In this document: piece after piece, positions 24,248 to 36,514 of the stretch
How positions within the stretch are numbered: the stretch's first letter is position 1
Layout of the letters: each line of letters starts with the position of its first letter
From: Sarcocystis neurona
Taxonomy: Eukaryota; Apicomplexa; Conoidasida; Eucoccidiorida; Sarcocystidae
NCBI GenBank assembly: GCA_000727475.1
Contig: KL647289.1
Location: 6,451,255 to 6,515,254, forward strand
Direction: 5' to 3'
Length of the DNA stretch: 64,000 nt
The notes under the pieces: generated by a model
The model's database searches: none
What the model was told of the DNA's origin: nothing
What the model saw: only the letters and a program-made list of their open reading frames with translations
Program-made: the position numbers and the translations under genes

Positions 24248-25076
24248 ATGCCTAAGTCGAACCCCCAAATGGGTAAGTTATGTGCTAGTCGTCGGAGCAA
24301 GCGTCTCTCTTCTTTTTCGTCTTGGTGCTATTGGGCTGTGGGTCATGTCAAGCTGCTGCCGTCGTGGCGACGACTGTTTTCTGCGTGAGGAAGGCGCCGC
24401 ACGCATGCACACACGGGCACGCATGCAGCAGCGCCTTCTGCTCTCTCCCCTGGCAGCGAGACGAGCTGCTGTCTTGTCTTTGCCGACGAGTACGTCGTTC
24501 TTGCCCTCTCTTGCTGGACTAGCGTTTTTCTCTCGGACTGTCTGACGCTTCAACTTCGGCACGCATGACGTATATAGCTTGCCACAGTCCTGCATCTATG
24601 TCGCTCGCAGAGGAAATTCCACGCACCAACGTCTACATACACATAGCTCTGCACCTCTATGTATGGGGGTCTGCGTATGTGCGTATATGTTGCAGCGTGT
24701 ACACATATATATATATATATATTTATGTATCAGCGTGAGTGTAGGTACACGCGTGTAATTTGAAGCATACATATATACATATATATATATATATAGATAT
24801 ATATATATATATCAGCGGCTGCATATGACAAAGACTAACACACCAATGTTTCACGGTTCGCGCATGATAAAGTTTGGACATCCACGTACGTATACACATA
24901 TGTTGGTCTACACTTTCTGTTCGTTTAAAGGAAAATCTGGTGCGGGGTGTCCTAAGAATGATTTACAGTGGGGGATACATTGCGGCAGACCAGAAAGAAA
25001 GTGTCTTCTTCCTCAGCAAACGCACGCAAAGGATTGCTTCTTCACTTGCTTCTACACATTGCAACAGATGCGGTAA
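24248..25076 (+). CDS. Candidate two-exon gene for a 56-residue Cys-rich protein
   Basis: An ATG at 24248 starts MPKSNPQM and meets a perfect donor (ATGG|GTAAGT) at 24272, phase 1. An acceptor at 24929-24930 (TTTAAAG) after a T-rich stretch starts the second exon, 24931-25076. Its phase-1 frame continues GKSGAGCPKNDLQWGIHCG and stops at 25074. The joined product has about 56 residues with several cysteines. No family is recognised. The second exon is also open in another frame (ENLVRGVLRMIYSGGYIAAD), which looks just as protein-like, so the choice of frame is unsure and this may not be a gene. Confidence 0.28.
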
Positions 25077-26410
25077 AAACTGCCTGCGGGTCTCTACACA
25101 CGTACGCAGGTGTGCACGCACATCAGCTTGCACAAAAGGAAAACTGCGCGCGAAAACACGTACAAATATGCGTAGACATGCCTACGCTTGCGCTTGTTTA
25201 ACGTCTCTCTCTATATGAAAATGTGCGCATCCTAACTTCTGGAAGGGTCACCTGCACGTACACGCATGTATATATACACGTGTGTATATATATCTTTGTA
25301 CGTCATTCCCTGGCGCTGCACTGCTGGGCGGGAATGAAGTTGCAGAAGCCGCGGCCATCGTCTTCTGCTGTCGTGTCGACGCAGAGAACGCTTTTTTTTG
25401 CTGGGGCGCACACACGACGGTGCCCTCTGCCGCCCCCCGGTTCAAACGTGCGACACGGCGTCGAGCTTCGTAATGTATGTGGGTAGTCAATTTAGACCGC
25501 GTTTGAAGACCATTTGTTGAGCTCAAGTGTGCGTGTGGACGAACACAGGTAAACACACGTATATATACCTACGCTCTACGTGTATCATAACGGCGTAGTT
25601 GTACGCATATATGAAGAGACACACACACGCGTGCGCCCTTGACACGTCAGTACACACATCTTAAATTAATATGTACATTTATTACCGGACTTCCTTGCAC
25701 ATCTGTTAGCACGCGTATACTTAATTCGACGACCGCAAATTATATTCATATATGTATGTATGCATGTGTACATCTAACGAGAGACGGGCACGGCTCAGAA
25801 ATCCCGTTCTTTGGCTGCGGGGTCTTTTTTTGCATATTGAGACACACGTCCGTTGATGTAAACATCGGCACGTAGGTAAAGATGTGTACACGGGAACACA
25901 CCTTTGATGACGGAAGATCTCTGCCCCGGATGGAAGCGCCACGGCTGTGCTCCTAACCCCTGCGGTGCACGCAGGTCTTAACGTTAGTTATATACGCATA
26001 TTGGCATATGTGTATGTATACGTGTGCATGTTTGACAGCGCTGTTCTCCTGAGACGCCGATTAAAAAGTGCGCCACTGCTGAAGACATTTCTAGACTCCT
26101 CTCTACAGAGCTGTTTGTATGTGGACGCAGACACACATGTGTATACACATATATTAGATAGGCGTGTAGAGTGCTGAAGGTATTATTGCGAGTGTGTAAA
26201 CGTATGTATATGGGCGTACAAGTACACGCGTATATGTAGATATGTGAACGGTAGCTCTTTTTAAGGAGGAGGCAGTTTTTACTGGCACTTTTTTTCCGAC
26301 TGAAGTGTACACTTTGTACTCAAGTGCTGTGCATACGTGTCAAGCTAGTGTATGCCTACGACTATGTGGACCTATCTGTGTGTGTGTGTGTGTGCCTGTG
26401 TCCATTCATA

Positions 26411-26448
26411 AAGTCTATACTACATTTATATATATGTAGTATAGACTT
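26411..26448. repeat. Perfect 15-bp inverted repeat with TA-rich loop
   Basis: AAGTCTATACTACAT at 26411-26425 is exactly complementary to ATGTAGTATAGACTT at 26434-26448. The 8-base loop is TTATATAT. It could form a hairpin in DNA or RNA. There is no adjacent recognised gene. Confidence 0.9.
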
Positions 26449-26647
26449 ACACAATTAAGTGGGGGGTTTCTGGACAGTGTACCTCAAAATAAGCCTGCAA
26501 CAACACAGTGGTGCTACACGCAGTCCGCCTTCGGCTGGGCAGTTCAACGGAGTACTTCTCTGCGTGTCTGTATAATGTTCGTGTGCACACAAGCGTAGTT
26601 AGACACGTACGCCTACACACATAGATGACCTGGAATAGATGTTCAAG

Positions 26648-26788
26648 ATGCGTAGTTTTAGCAAGGAAGATGTGGTGGCGATTTGCCTGGCGGAGGAAAA
26701 CAATATTGAGATTCGGCGTCCAGGAACAAAGGGTGCTTTGTTTCCTAGGTTTCTGCGCGTATGGAGTTCGATACTTCTGTACGCGTGA
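26648..26788 (+). CDS. 46-residue ATG-to-stop frame with ordinary composition
   Basis: The frame starts MRSFSKEDVVAICLAEENN, continues with EIRRPGTKGALFPRFLRVW and stops TGA at 26786. Unlike almost all other frames in this part of the window it is not made of microsatellite and has a charged/hydrophobic pattern like a folded protein or a terminal exon. I do not recognise it. Confidence 0.25.
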   Translation: MRSFSKEDVVAICLAEENNIEIRRPGTKGALFPRFLRVWSSILLYA

Positions 26789-28259
26789 ATCTACTTTCTG
26801 CTATGTTGAATACACAGACTGAGGTATTTGTGCCTGACACAGTGCGCATATATACATAATATATAAATATATATACATACACATATGCAGGGGTGTGGCC
26901 ACCTGCGTATACGGTCGCTGAAGTGTATAGATATATATATCCAGTAACTGCATTTGTGTACGCGTGAAATGTGCTGCTAAACACGAGAAAGGACAGCGAA
27001 TCCTTCTTTTTGTACGAACTAGCTTGATAGTTCGCGTTGTAAAAAAAGGAAGCGCTGCCGTTCAAGAGTCGCAAAAAGAAAAACTGGTCTTTATACGTGG
27101 GTATCACATTTAACAGAAGCACTCTACTGTTCGTCTCAGAAGTGCAGCGCCTGCCTACACATATATATATATATATATACGCTCACTGGTGTACGCGACT
27201 GCATAAACAAACACGTCTATGTTCAACTGTCCCTGTAGCGAGGTACACGTGTGTACATATAACTACTTGTATGTGTACATATTGGAAGTGGCCGGAGCGA
27301 ATACAGATATACACAAATCTATAAAGCTGCCCAATACAACATGTGTATATATATATGTGTATATACATGTAATTGTACCTTTACAGCTCAATAGCACATG
27401 CACGCTAACAGGACATCACACGTAAATGTGCGACCAAACACATACGTGTCTGTATCTGTAGAGTGAGATGTCGTTCGTACCCCTACGTAAAACACGTCTG
27501 CGCAAAGCAAAGCAGCCAAGACTCTACAGCAATATACACATACATGTATAAATACAGGTATATACATATATATATATATCAATATTCTCTGTCTCCAGAG
27601 ATGCTTCAGCTATTCTACGTACATCTATACATACACAACTTTACGTCCACATAAGTAAAGACCTGTATATCCACATATACACACAATCACACACACACGT
27701 GTGTGTGGTTGAAACCGAAGTTTCCGCAGTGACAGACCGTCAGTCTCCCAATCCTCGAGCCCTCTCTCTATGCAAAGGGTGATCGGAATTGCTCACGGGG
27801 GGCTTTTAGCACACAAGTGGACAGGTGTACATCAGTATATATACATATATATGTTGTATATACGTAAGTATACCTGCGTATCTCTAGATTATACGTATGC
27901 ATAAACACGTGCGGGCACTTACACGCGTAAACTTCAATGCGAGTGTACACGTAGGTCCGCGCCTGTGTCTCTCCGCTTTCGCGTGGATACATACCTGTAT
28001 CTTAGAAGGATTGTCATTGGCCCTATATGAACCTACGCTGATAATCAATGACAGCGTAGAGCTATGCAGCGGCGCGGAGTCGCACGACGCACTGGTCGTC
28101 AAAGCAAGGTCAACTGCGTCCAACTGCGACTGTGCTACGGCTGTCTGAAGTAAAGTCACTTACATCGTCTTCTGCGATGGATAATAAAGAAGAGGAGACC
28201 AGCGCAGTTGACAGCCACTACGCTAAAATTATCTTTAAACTAGGGAGGCTGTACATTTT

Positions 28260-30480
28260 CTGAGGTCCCTCAAGGAGGGAAAATTACAGCAAACGATAAC
28301 ATCGCCTTTTCAGAGACGTACCTTATCCAAATGTCCCAAAGAATTCTGCCGTGGAGAAAACAGGTGCGTTTGATGATGCATGTAAGAAATCAAGTCCTTT
28401 AAATAAAACACTTTCTACGGCTTGTGAAGAATGACAATAGAGCAGTCGTCAGTGGACGCAAAAAATTAATTATAAAGAAAAGAGGCTTTAGTCAATCGCC
28501 GAAGATGAGGAACGAACTTGATCTCGGACAGTGTAGACCGAGTCGGCCGTGAAGGCGAAGAAACTGGCGTGCTTCCTAGCTGCCTTTGTCCAGACACAGA
28601 AAGACACGTGCACGCACTTTGCTATAGTGGAGAGTTAGATGAGGGAACGTGATCTCAGACGGTGGAAGTCGAGTCGGCCAGGAAGTGAGAGAAAATGACA
28701 TGCTTTCTAGCTGCCTTTCTCCAGGTGAAGAAAGACACCTGCACGCATCTTGTTATGGTGGACGATTATCTGTACGCCTTTGTAGCTGTTTCTGTTGCCT
28801 GTACCGTGGATTGAGCGATGGCAGTGAATTTTTACGCTCCCGAGCCACACGCTTCTTGAACGGCGGGGCCAAACACAAATTCACCTTATATCGTCCCCTT
28901 TCAACATTTCCTCCGCATTTTGGAGCTGAACAACGGAACAGCCTTTTTGCCGGCATATTTTTCTCTAATGGAATGACAGGAACCACTGGCAGCCTCTACG
29001 CTGAAGCGATTTTAAAACGAGTAACCTCTACACTTGCGGGGGTTCCTAAAGGAAACAAATTACAGTGTGTGAGAACGGCGGCTTTTCAAGCACGTAACTG
29101 ACCTACATTTTCCGGAGAGCTGTGTCAAGAAGACAGATGCGTTTGCTGAGCTACACGAGGGTGGCAGCCCTCGACATAAATACCTGCTACGATTTGGGGA
29201 GAGCGACAACAGAGCAGCCGCCAGTGGACGCAGAAAGTTGATGTTTAGCGAAGAAGGCTTCAGTCAGTCGCCGAAGAGCAGGGACGACCGCAGTCTCAGG
29301 CAGTTTGAACCGAGTCGGCCGCGAGGGGGAAGAAGTTACCGTGCTCCCTACGTGCCTTTATCCAGACACAGAAAGGCATGTGCACACACTTTGCCATCTT
29401 GAAAAATTAGATGAAGGGGAGAACGTGATCTCAGACGGTGTAAATCGAGTCGGCTGCGAAGAGGGAGAGAATAAAACCTTCCCAGCTGCCTTTCCCCAGA
29501 CACGGAAAGCACTCATCTTGTTATGGTGGACAGTCAATTTTTCCCTTTTTGTATTTGGCTCTTTTATCTGTACAGGGGAATGAGCGCTGGCAGTGAATTT
29601 CTATGCAACCAAGACGCAAGCCTCTTGAACATCGGGACCAAAGCTGGACTCACCTTACATCTTTCGCTTTCAACTTCTCCGCATTCTACGGCAGAATAAC
29701 GGAGCAACCCTTCTGTCGGCGCTTTTCTACACTTTCCTTTGGTGGAATGACAGAAACCACTGGCAGCATCTGCGCTAAAGCGGTTTTAAAACGAGTAGCC
29801 TCTACACGCACCATGGTTCCTAAAGGAGACAAGTTACAGCGTACGAGAACGGCGGCTTTTCGAGCGCGTAACTGACTCAAATTTGCCGGAGAATTGTGCA
29901 ACGGAGAAGACAGGTGCGTTTGGTAACTCGCATCAAGATAGCAGCCCTTGATATAAAGTACCTTCTACGGTTTGTGAAGCTTGACAACAGATCAGCCGCT
30001 AGTAAACCCAGAAAGTTGCTTTCAAGGAAAGAAGGCTTCAGTCAGTCGCCGAAGACGAACGTCGAAGGTGACCTCAGATATTTTAAACCGAGTCGGTCGC
30101 AAAGGCAGAGAAACTACTAGGCTTCCTAGCTGCCTTTCCCCAGGTAAAGAAACATACAAGCTGCACGGCCTTTGTTATAGTGAACAATTATTTGTGCTAT
30201 TTTGTAGGTGACTCTTTTGTTTGTACAGAGTGGTAAGTGCTGCCACTAATGGGTTATGCTCCTCAGACACAAGCTTTTTGAACGCACATTCTGCAACTTC
30301 CGCCTTCAAACTTCCTCTCCGCATTTCAGAGCAGAGTGTGGGAGCACGCCTTGTTGTGGTGGAATGACAGAAACGGCTACCGTTGTAGCCTTAAACCTTT
30401 CCGACGCATAGAGGACACTGTGCGCTCCACAACGTGTTTCAAGAAGTAAAGTTGTGCGTCCTCGTTGCCCCCTGCCCTGA
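28260..30480 (+). repeat. Diverged tandem array, period about 775 bp, with an internal 140-bp duplication
   Basis: The marker GTCANTCGCCGAAGA occurs at 28491, 29263 and 30041 (periods 772 and 778). Each full unit carries two related sub-blocks around a GAGTCGGC core followed by CTAGCTGCCTTT (or a close variant) and AGACACAGAAAG, then a longer unique block with GGAATGACAG, TTTTAAAACGAGTA and AACGGCGGCTTTT. The first unit is cut at its left side (from about 28260) and the last is shortened (to about 30450). It has no microsatellite and its composition differs from the introns. Two units share an open frame end, LKRV(T/A)ST and VPKG(N/D)KLQ to ARN-stop. Confidence 0.85.
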
Positions 30481-32727
30481 AGATGCTTTTTTGAGGCTTG
30501 CACACGCGTGTGTCTTCTTGCGTGTGTCTGCATCCGTGTCTATCCCTGCTGTCTCCCGCCGTGCATGCAACGAATGAAAAACTCCCTGTTCCTCTTCACA
30601 GCCACGTAAACCGAAGTCATCGTTCTCTGGAAACACATCTGTTAACTCTGTGTGTATTCCCTGTTAGCCCCTCCCTGTCGTTCCCTCTCCTTTAAAAGAA
30701 AGGGTCTCTTGTCGGCTGTCGCCACAAGGTCTCATAGCTTCACGTTTGCGTCGTCAGCATGCATAAACGAACACAGTCCTGCAGAGTACCTCACGAGAAA
30801 CACTTTTTTTGCAAGAATACTTCGTTTCCAAATGGCCGTCCTTGTCCATTGTGTTTATTCCCTTCCACTGTGTCCGCTTGGGAAGCTAAAACACGCAGAG
30901 CTACCTACGGAACGGTGGGTGGTGTGCGGTGTACCAAGAAAGGGAACTGCACCATGGGAAAACGACGGGAAAAGCAGACTATCGTCGTGTGCCTCAGGCA
31001 GGAAACGACTGCGTCTTCAATTATCTGCTTCGTAAATACACCCGTGTGTACGCACACCTCTCTCTGTCGAGACACACGTGCGGAAATTCAGTAGCAGGTG
31101 TCTTCTGACGCACATGAGTAAGTACGTACGTACATCTATCTAACTACATATCCATCTACGAATACAAGCACACATATATAGTTTAATGCAGTTCCCTCCC
31201 AATTTTCTGTAAAGTTGTAGAGCCCAGTATTTCTCCACGACGTTGTGCTCCCGTCGCCTCCAATGCTGGCGTGTACGAAACGCGCGTTCTCTCTCCATCG
31301 TTCGCCACGACGAGCAGAGTTTATACGGCGCATATGTCTCAGTGGTCCACTTCTTCTCAAATCAGTCCCTTCTAACTAGCCTCACGAGTGAAACACTTTC
31401 AGTTCCTCAATACAAAAGAGTACCACACTCGAAATTGTATCTGCTTACGTCCCATCTGCGAAAACATGGTCTCAGGTCCATTGAAGTGAAGAGAGATCAC
31501 TACCCCGGAGCAAAAAATTCAGGTATAGCGTTGCTTCACACATTTGACGATTTTATGTGTGCGCTGGGACTTGTCCTTGATGCCGGTGCACCCAGGAAAA
31601 TTCCGTGTACATCCGTGTGTACCCTTTTCCTCGCTGCTTCTCCGCCGCCTCGTCTACATGTGACTTTTCTTGCGTACTTATCTCTTGACGAGCGTTTAGT
31701 TCTTTTTGTACGTTTCTCTTCCAAGTCTTTCGAAGTCCTTTTGTTGTCGTCCCTTCGACTCTCTCAGCAGACCGTTTCGCCTACCGTTAGAACAAGATTT
31801 CCTCTTCTACAGCAGTTCCCCCACTCTCCTTTGTCGTCTACCACTTCTCGTCTTGCAAATCTTTATCAAGTCACGACCTTCTGCACCCCAACTCGTCGCC
31901 TTCTCCAGTTGCCCAGCTCCTCGACCATGTTGGAATGTTCTCGCTTTTCTTTCGTTCCAGTGACTTTTCTGAGTGGACAGCCTTTTCCCGAAGAATGACT
32001 GCTTTCTCGGTGCTCCCGCAGAGTTATTTGTCCAGAACAACTCTTCCTAGTTTTCCGCCTCTTACTTCGTTGATTTCCCCTTCTTCGTCTCCGCCAACGA
32101 AGTTGTCACTGTCCATAAAACTTCCCTTTCTGTGACACTTGACCACATTTCCCTTCTTCCTTTTGTTTTCCTTGATGTCCTGGCATCGTCCCGATATTCC
32201 CCTCGCGTCTCTCCCACCCGGAACAGAAGACCGGACCTACTTTTACCCGGGGTCCTCTGGCGTGTACGTGCGCCTGACCTCTTCTCCTTCTTCCCGCGTG
32301 AGTTCGTGCAGCAAGTTCTTCGCCGCTTTCTTCTCGCCATCAGTCGTCTGCTTCATTCTCTAGTATCTCTTCTTCAGGGTGTTGTTGTCATCTTCTTGTT
32401 GTTTCTGCACTTCCTGCGACTTCCCCTTTCCCTGAAGTTGGTGGCTGTGCTGGCGCGACAGTTTTGCTTCTCCTTGCCCGTCGTGTACGTCATTCGCAGG
32501 CGCCCGAGTCTCCTCCTTCTTTGCGCGGGACGCACGTGAATCGGCCACCGCCCGGGGGGGAAACCCACGTCGCGACTAGTCGGAAGAGTTTTCTCCCTCG
32601 TCGTCTTTCGCTGCTGGTTTATATCCCACCTTTCCGTTTGCTTCCTTCGTCCCCTTCTCTCCTTCCCGTCCCTTTCTTCTGCGGGCTTCCGAACTGCGCG
32701 CGCGTGCGTCCTTGCCTCTCGCACACG
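30481..32727 (+). other. Probable promoter and pyrimidine-rich leader of the redox gene
   Basis: From about 31600 the plus strand is C/T-rich with TCTTCT and CCTTC motifs up to the start codon at 32728, as in long leaders of coccidian genes. A 251-codon frame (31243-31998) crosses it, but it has no early ATG and becomes Ser/Leu/Pro-rich with the pyrimidine content. No promoter motif can be pinned down. Confidence 0.5.
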
Positions 32728-33639
32728 ATGAAGACGCTACCGCCGGGCTCGTTGCCTTCTTCGTCTTGTCTTTTGGCCGGGCTGCTGGGACTTGTCGCGC
32801 GTTGTCTACTTCTTCTTTTCTCTTTCTCGTTTCTCTGCTTTTCTTCCCTTCCCGTCGTCTTCACCAACGGGACTGCCGTCTTCCCCGTCTGTGCAGACCC
32901 CAGCTTCCCGCTTTCGACTCCGCAGACTGCCCTGGGCGGCCGCCGCACGACCGCGAGAACCTGCTTGCGGTCCTCCGGCACGTTTCCTCCTTCCCAGCGC
33001 GACGTCGGTGCCTCACCGAAGGCGAGTTCTGCTTTCTCTTCATTTTCTTCTCCTTCCTCTCCCTCCGGTCTCTCGGCCAGGTGGCGCCCATGTATCTTCT
33101 CCGCCTTCTCTGCGCGACTCTCCCCCCGGTGCAGTCCCCGCTTTCTTCCTGCTAGAAGAAGCTCGCACGCGTGCGAGGCGGCCTTCCTTCCTGTTGGGAA
33201 GCCGTCCAGGCGTCGCACTCCTTTATCTTGTTCCCAGCCTTCTTTGCGGAGAACTCGCTCTTCTCTTCCGCTAGCAACGTTGCCTGGTCCCAGCTCTTCT
33301 CCCCCCTCTTCGCTGACCCAAAATGCGGCAGCAGCAGCAGCTTCGCCTTCTTCTCTTGCTGCAGCAGGAACACCAGCAGTGGAGGAGGCGACCGCTTCTC
33401 GGGTGTGTCCGTTTTTTACGAGCACGCTGATGTCTCTCTTGCCTTTAAGGTATTTCCTGCAAGATGTTATTGCTTCTTCATTTTCCTTGGCAAAGCAAGC
33501 GGCCACACCTCTTTGGCTTGCTGCTGCAAGACTGCCTTCCGATCTGCTGCCAGAACTGCCCGTGGTGGCGCCCGTGCATGCCGTTGCGGCGGCTCTTCCC
33601 TATTCGGGCTTGTCGGGAAGTAGCAGCTTCATTTCTGCG
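32728..33639 (+). CDS. Redox protein exon 1: signal-anchor and transit-like leader
   Basis: The ATG at 32728 is chosen because it is followed directly by the hydrophobic segment and preceded by pyrimidine-rich leader. The open frame extends upstream to 32464 but has no ATG there. A second hydrophobic stretch lies near residues 235-260 (LMSLLPLRYFLQDVIA). The exon ends SSSFISA with donor GCG|GTAAGC, phase 0. Confidence 0.75.
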
Positions 33640-36480
33640 GTAAGCCGGAGAAAGAGGGAAGTATTCCCCTGCTGACTTCCTGTCCGACTGCAACAACAGG
33701 AGACACCTTGTCCTGCATGTGTGCAACTAGTCCTACAGAGACGAGAGAAGGAGGAGGAGAAAGCGAAACCCCACGTGCAGCAAGAGTGTGTGGCGGCGCG
33801 GTCAGCAGCAGCAACGAGGGCAGCACCAAGGGGCGCAGAACAAGCAGCAGCAGCAGCGTAAAGGGAATTTTGTAACAGGAACTGCAACAGCAGGAGGAGC
33901 AGAGAAGCAGCGGAGGTGGCGAGGTAAGATGAGCAGCAGGAGATAGCAGGAGAATAGACAAAGTTGGCAACAGCAGTAGGTGCGGCAGCACGAAAGCAGC
34001 GAAGTCACAAGGGAAGCGAGGGGGCGCAGCACCACCAGCGGGGGCAGACAGGGCAAGGGGGCAACAGCAGCAGGCAGCGGCAGCAGAGGAGGAAACAGTG
34101 GAAGAAAAGAACAGCAGCAACAATCCCAGCGCCGCTGGTAGCAGCGGCAGCACAGACGCAGAAGGAGAAGCACAAAAGAGGAAGAGGAGAAGAAGGAGGG
34201 ACGGCAGCGGCCGTGCCAGCAGCAGCAGGTTGAGCGGCAGTAGCAGCGCAGCAGGAAACGAACGAGAAGCAGCAGCAGTGGCAACGGCAGCAGCTCTTCA
34301 GGTACCTTCGACACTGCTGCCCACCGTTTCTCTGCAGCAGCCGCAACAGCACCGCGGCCGTGTCGCCCACTTCAAATATGTAAGGGAGTTTAACTCTTGT
34401 TTTCTGTTTATCCACGCGTAATGGAGGATCTACGCCTTCGCATATTTATCCAGATATGTATATATATATATACATACATGCATGCACCCACGTATCTACG
34501 TGATACACACATACATATACATATACTCTATGCATGGGTGTAGGCTGGAGAGTTCTAGGCGCGCGTACATAGGGGTCTATTTTCTGAGAGAAACGCATCC
34601 CTGCAGTACGTCGGTATATGACTGTGCGTATGTGTTCATACATACTTACAAATATATCTACCTCCATCTGTCGGCGCCCTCACCGGTGGTAGTGTGCGTC
34701 TACGTGTGTGTGCGTGTGTGCGTGTGTGTCTGCGCACTTGTATTTGCGTCTGTTAAGTAGAAAGAAAGTATTTCTACGTAACAGAACTACCTACCAATAT
34801 GTAGATACCTACATATATATAGGTGTATATGTACATAGGGCTGTGCACACACGCATGCTTACCTGCTGCATGTGCGGCGGATATCTGCAGAGGTGGCAAT
34901 GTTTGAAGGAGAAAAGTTCCCCATATGTGTGTATATGTATATATGTGTTTGCCTATGTATGTATGTATATGTGCATGTGTGTGCAGATGTTCGTTCTCGC
35001 TGTCTTTTGCGTCAGCAGGAGAGGGGGGGGCTCGAGTTTTTGCTGCTGCAGGACATGGGTTGCCAGCAACCGCGTCGCCGAGAAGTGTACAGGGTCCATG
35101 CAGCAGCCTTTTCCTCTCTTGATTCTTCCGTTTTCTGTTCTGACGGAGTCTGCGTTTGTTGCAGCGCGGCGCTGGGCTTCCCTGCTCCTCTGATGGCAGC
35201 TCTGCAGCATTTCAACTGATGCGAAGCGGACGGCAGCAAAGCACATCAGCAGCGTTGGCATTTCTCCCCTTTTTCCGCAGGACGTGGGGACGCCCGACAC
35301 GTGTAGGACTGCCGCGACTCCTCGCCTTCGTCGGATACAGTTGTCCCTACTGCGCTGTACGTCTTCGTCTTCTGCAAGCTGCAGCCTTACAGGGTGCTCC
35401 TGCCCTTCCTGCTGCTGCTGTTCCTGCCGCTGCTGCCCTTCTTGCTGCTGCCCTTTGTGCTGCTGCTGCTGCCCTTTGTGCTGCTGCTGCCGCTGTTCCT
35501 GCCGCTGCTGCCCTTGCTGCTGCTGCCCTTTGTGCGGCTGCTGTCCCTGCCGCTGCTGTCCTTCCTGCTGCTGTCCTTCTGCTGCTGCCTTTCCTGCTGC
35601 TGCCCGCTGTGCTGCTGCTGTCCCTGCCGTTGCTGCCCTTCGTGCTGTTGCGCTTCCTGCTGCTGCAGCGCTCTCGCTGCTGCAGTGCCGCCACTGTTGT
35701 TGAGCAGCGCGCTGCTGCGGCAGCACACTGCTACTGCGACGTGCTGCTGGTTCGACTGCATTGCGGCTCTTCCGACGCGCCCTGTTGTTGCGCCGCTATT
35801 TCCCCCGCTGCATTGTTGCTGCTACGCGTTTTTGCGTTGCGTGTGCTGCTCGTCGCTTCTGTTCGGGATCTGCCACCGCTGCTCTCTTTTTTGCCGGCGT
35901 GGTCGCTGCGTGGCTGCGTTTCTTGCTGTTTCGTTTGTGATACTGCGGTTGTTGCTGCTACTGATGCTGTTGCTGCGGCTGTCGCTGCGGGAGTGCTTCT
36001 TCTGCTGGACTCCTCCTGCTCCTGCCGCACACTGCTACTGCTACTGCGCCGGCACCGCACACTGCTGCTGCTGCTGGTGGCGTGCTGCGTGGCTGGGGGA
36101 TTGTTGCTGTTGCTGGTGCAGAAGATGTTGCCGGTGGAGAAGGCGGTCGAGTCGTGGCTACCGGGGACGCAAATTCGTCGTTTCGAAGTGTGGCACAATC
36201 CTTCGAACTTCGCGGTATTTCTTTTGCTCATCTCTCTCTCCTTTCTTTCTGCGTGTGCACACACGAGTCATTTTCTAGAAAAGTGTCTCTACTTACGTGC
36301 ATGTATATTCGTGTATAGATTGTATAGAGGCGGGAGAATACGAACGCATATGTGTATATATGTTCGCATACATTTATTTGTAGATCCATATATATATATA
36401 TATATATATGTGTATATGTCCCTATGTACGTCTATGTCTGGGCGTATATACGTACGTATATGTGTGTATATATGTACGAG

Positions 36481-36514
<34 letters not shown>

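Larger units (their letters stand above)
25077..28259. other. Spacer with scattered protein-like short frames, no recognised gene
   Basis: Contains fewer microsatellites than elsewhere (TA/TG at 25280-25300, 26850-26880, 27160-27180, 27555-27580, 27840-27865). Short open frames at 26030-26110, 26648-26788 and 26960-27115 have balanced amino-acid make-up but do not join into anything I recognise. Confidence 0.6.

Noticed and set aside
25430..25460. tRNA B-box-like GGTTCAAACG
   Set aside because: No matching A box, acceptor stem or cloverleaf around it. The same holds for GCCCGAGTGGCC near 19675.
31243..31998. 251-codon plus frame upstream of the redox gene
   Set aside because: Begins without ATG, turns into Ser/Leu/Pro composition typical of a pyrimidine-rich leader, and matches no family.
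32464..32727. N-terminal extension of the redox protein's open frame
   Set aside because: No ATG there; the ATG at 32728 is followed at once by a signal-anchor, as expected for an apicoplast protein.
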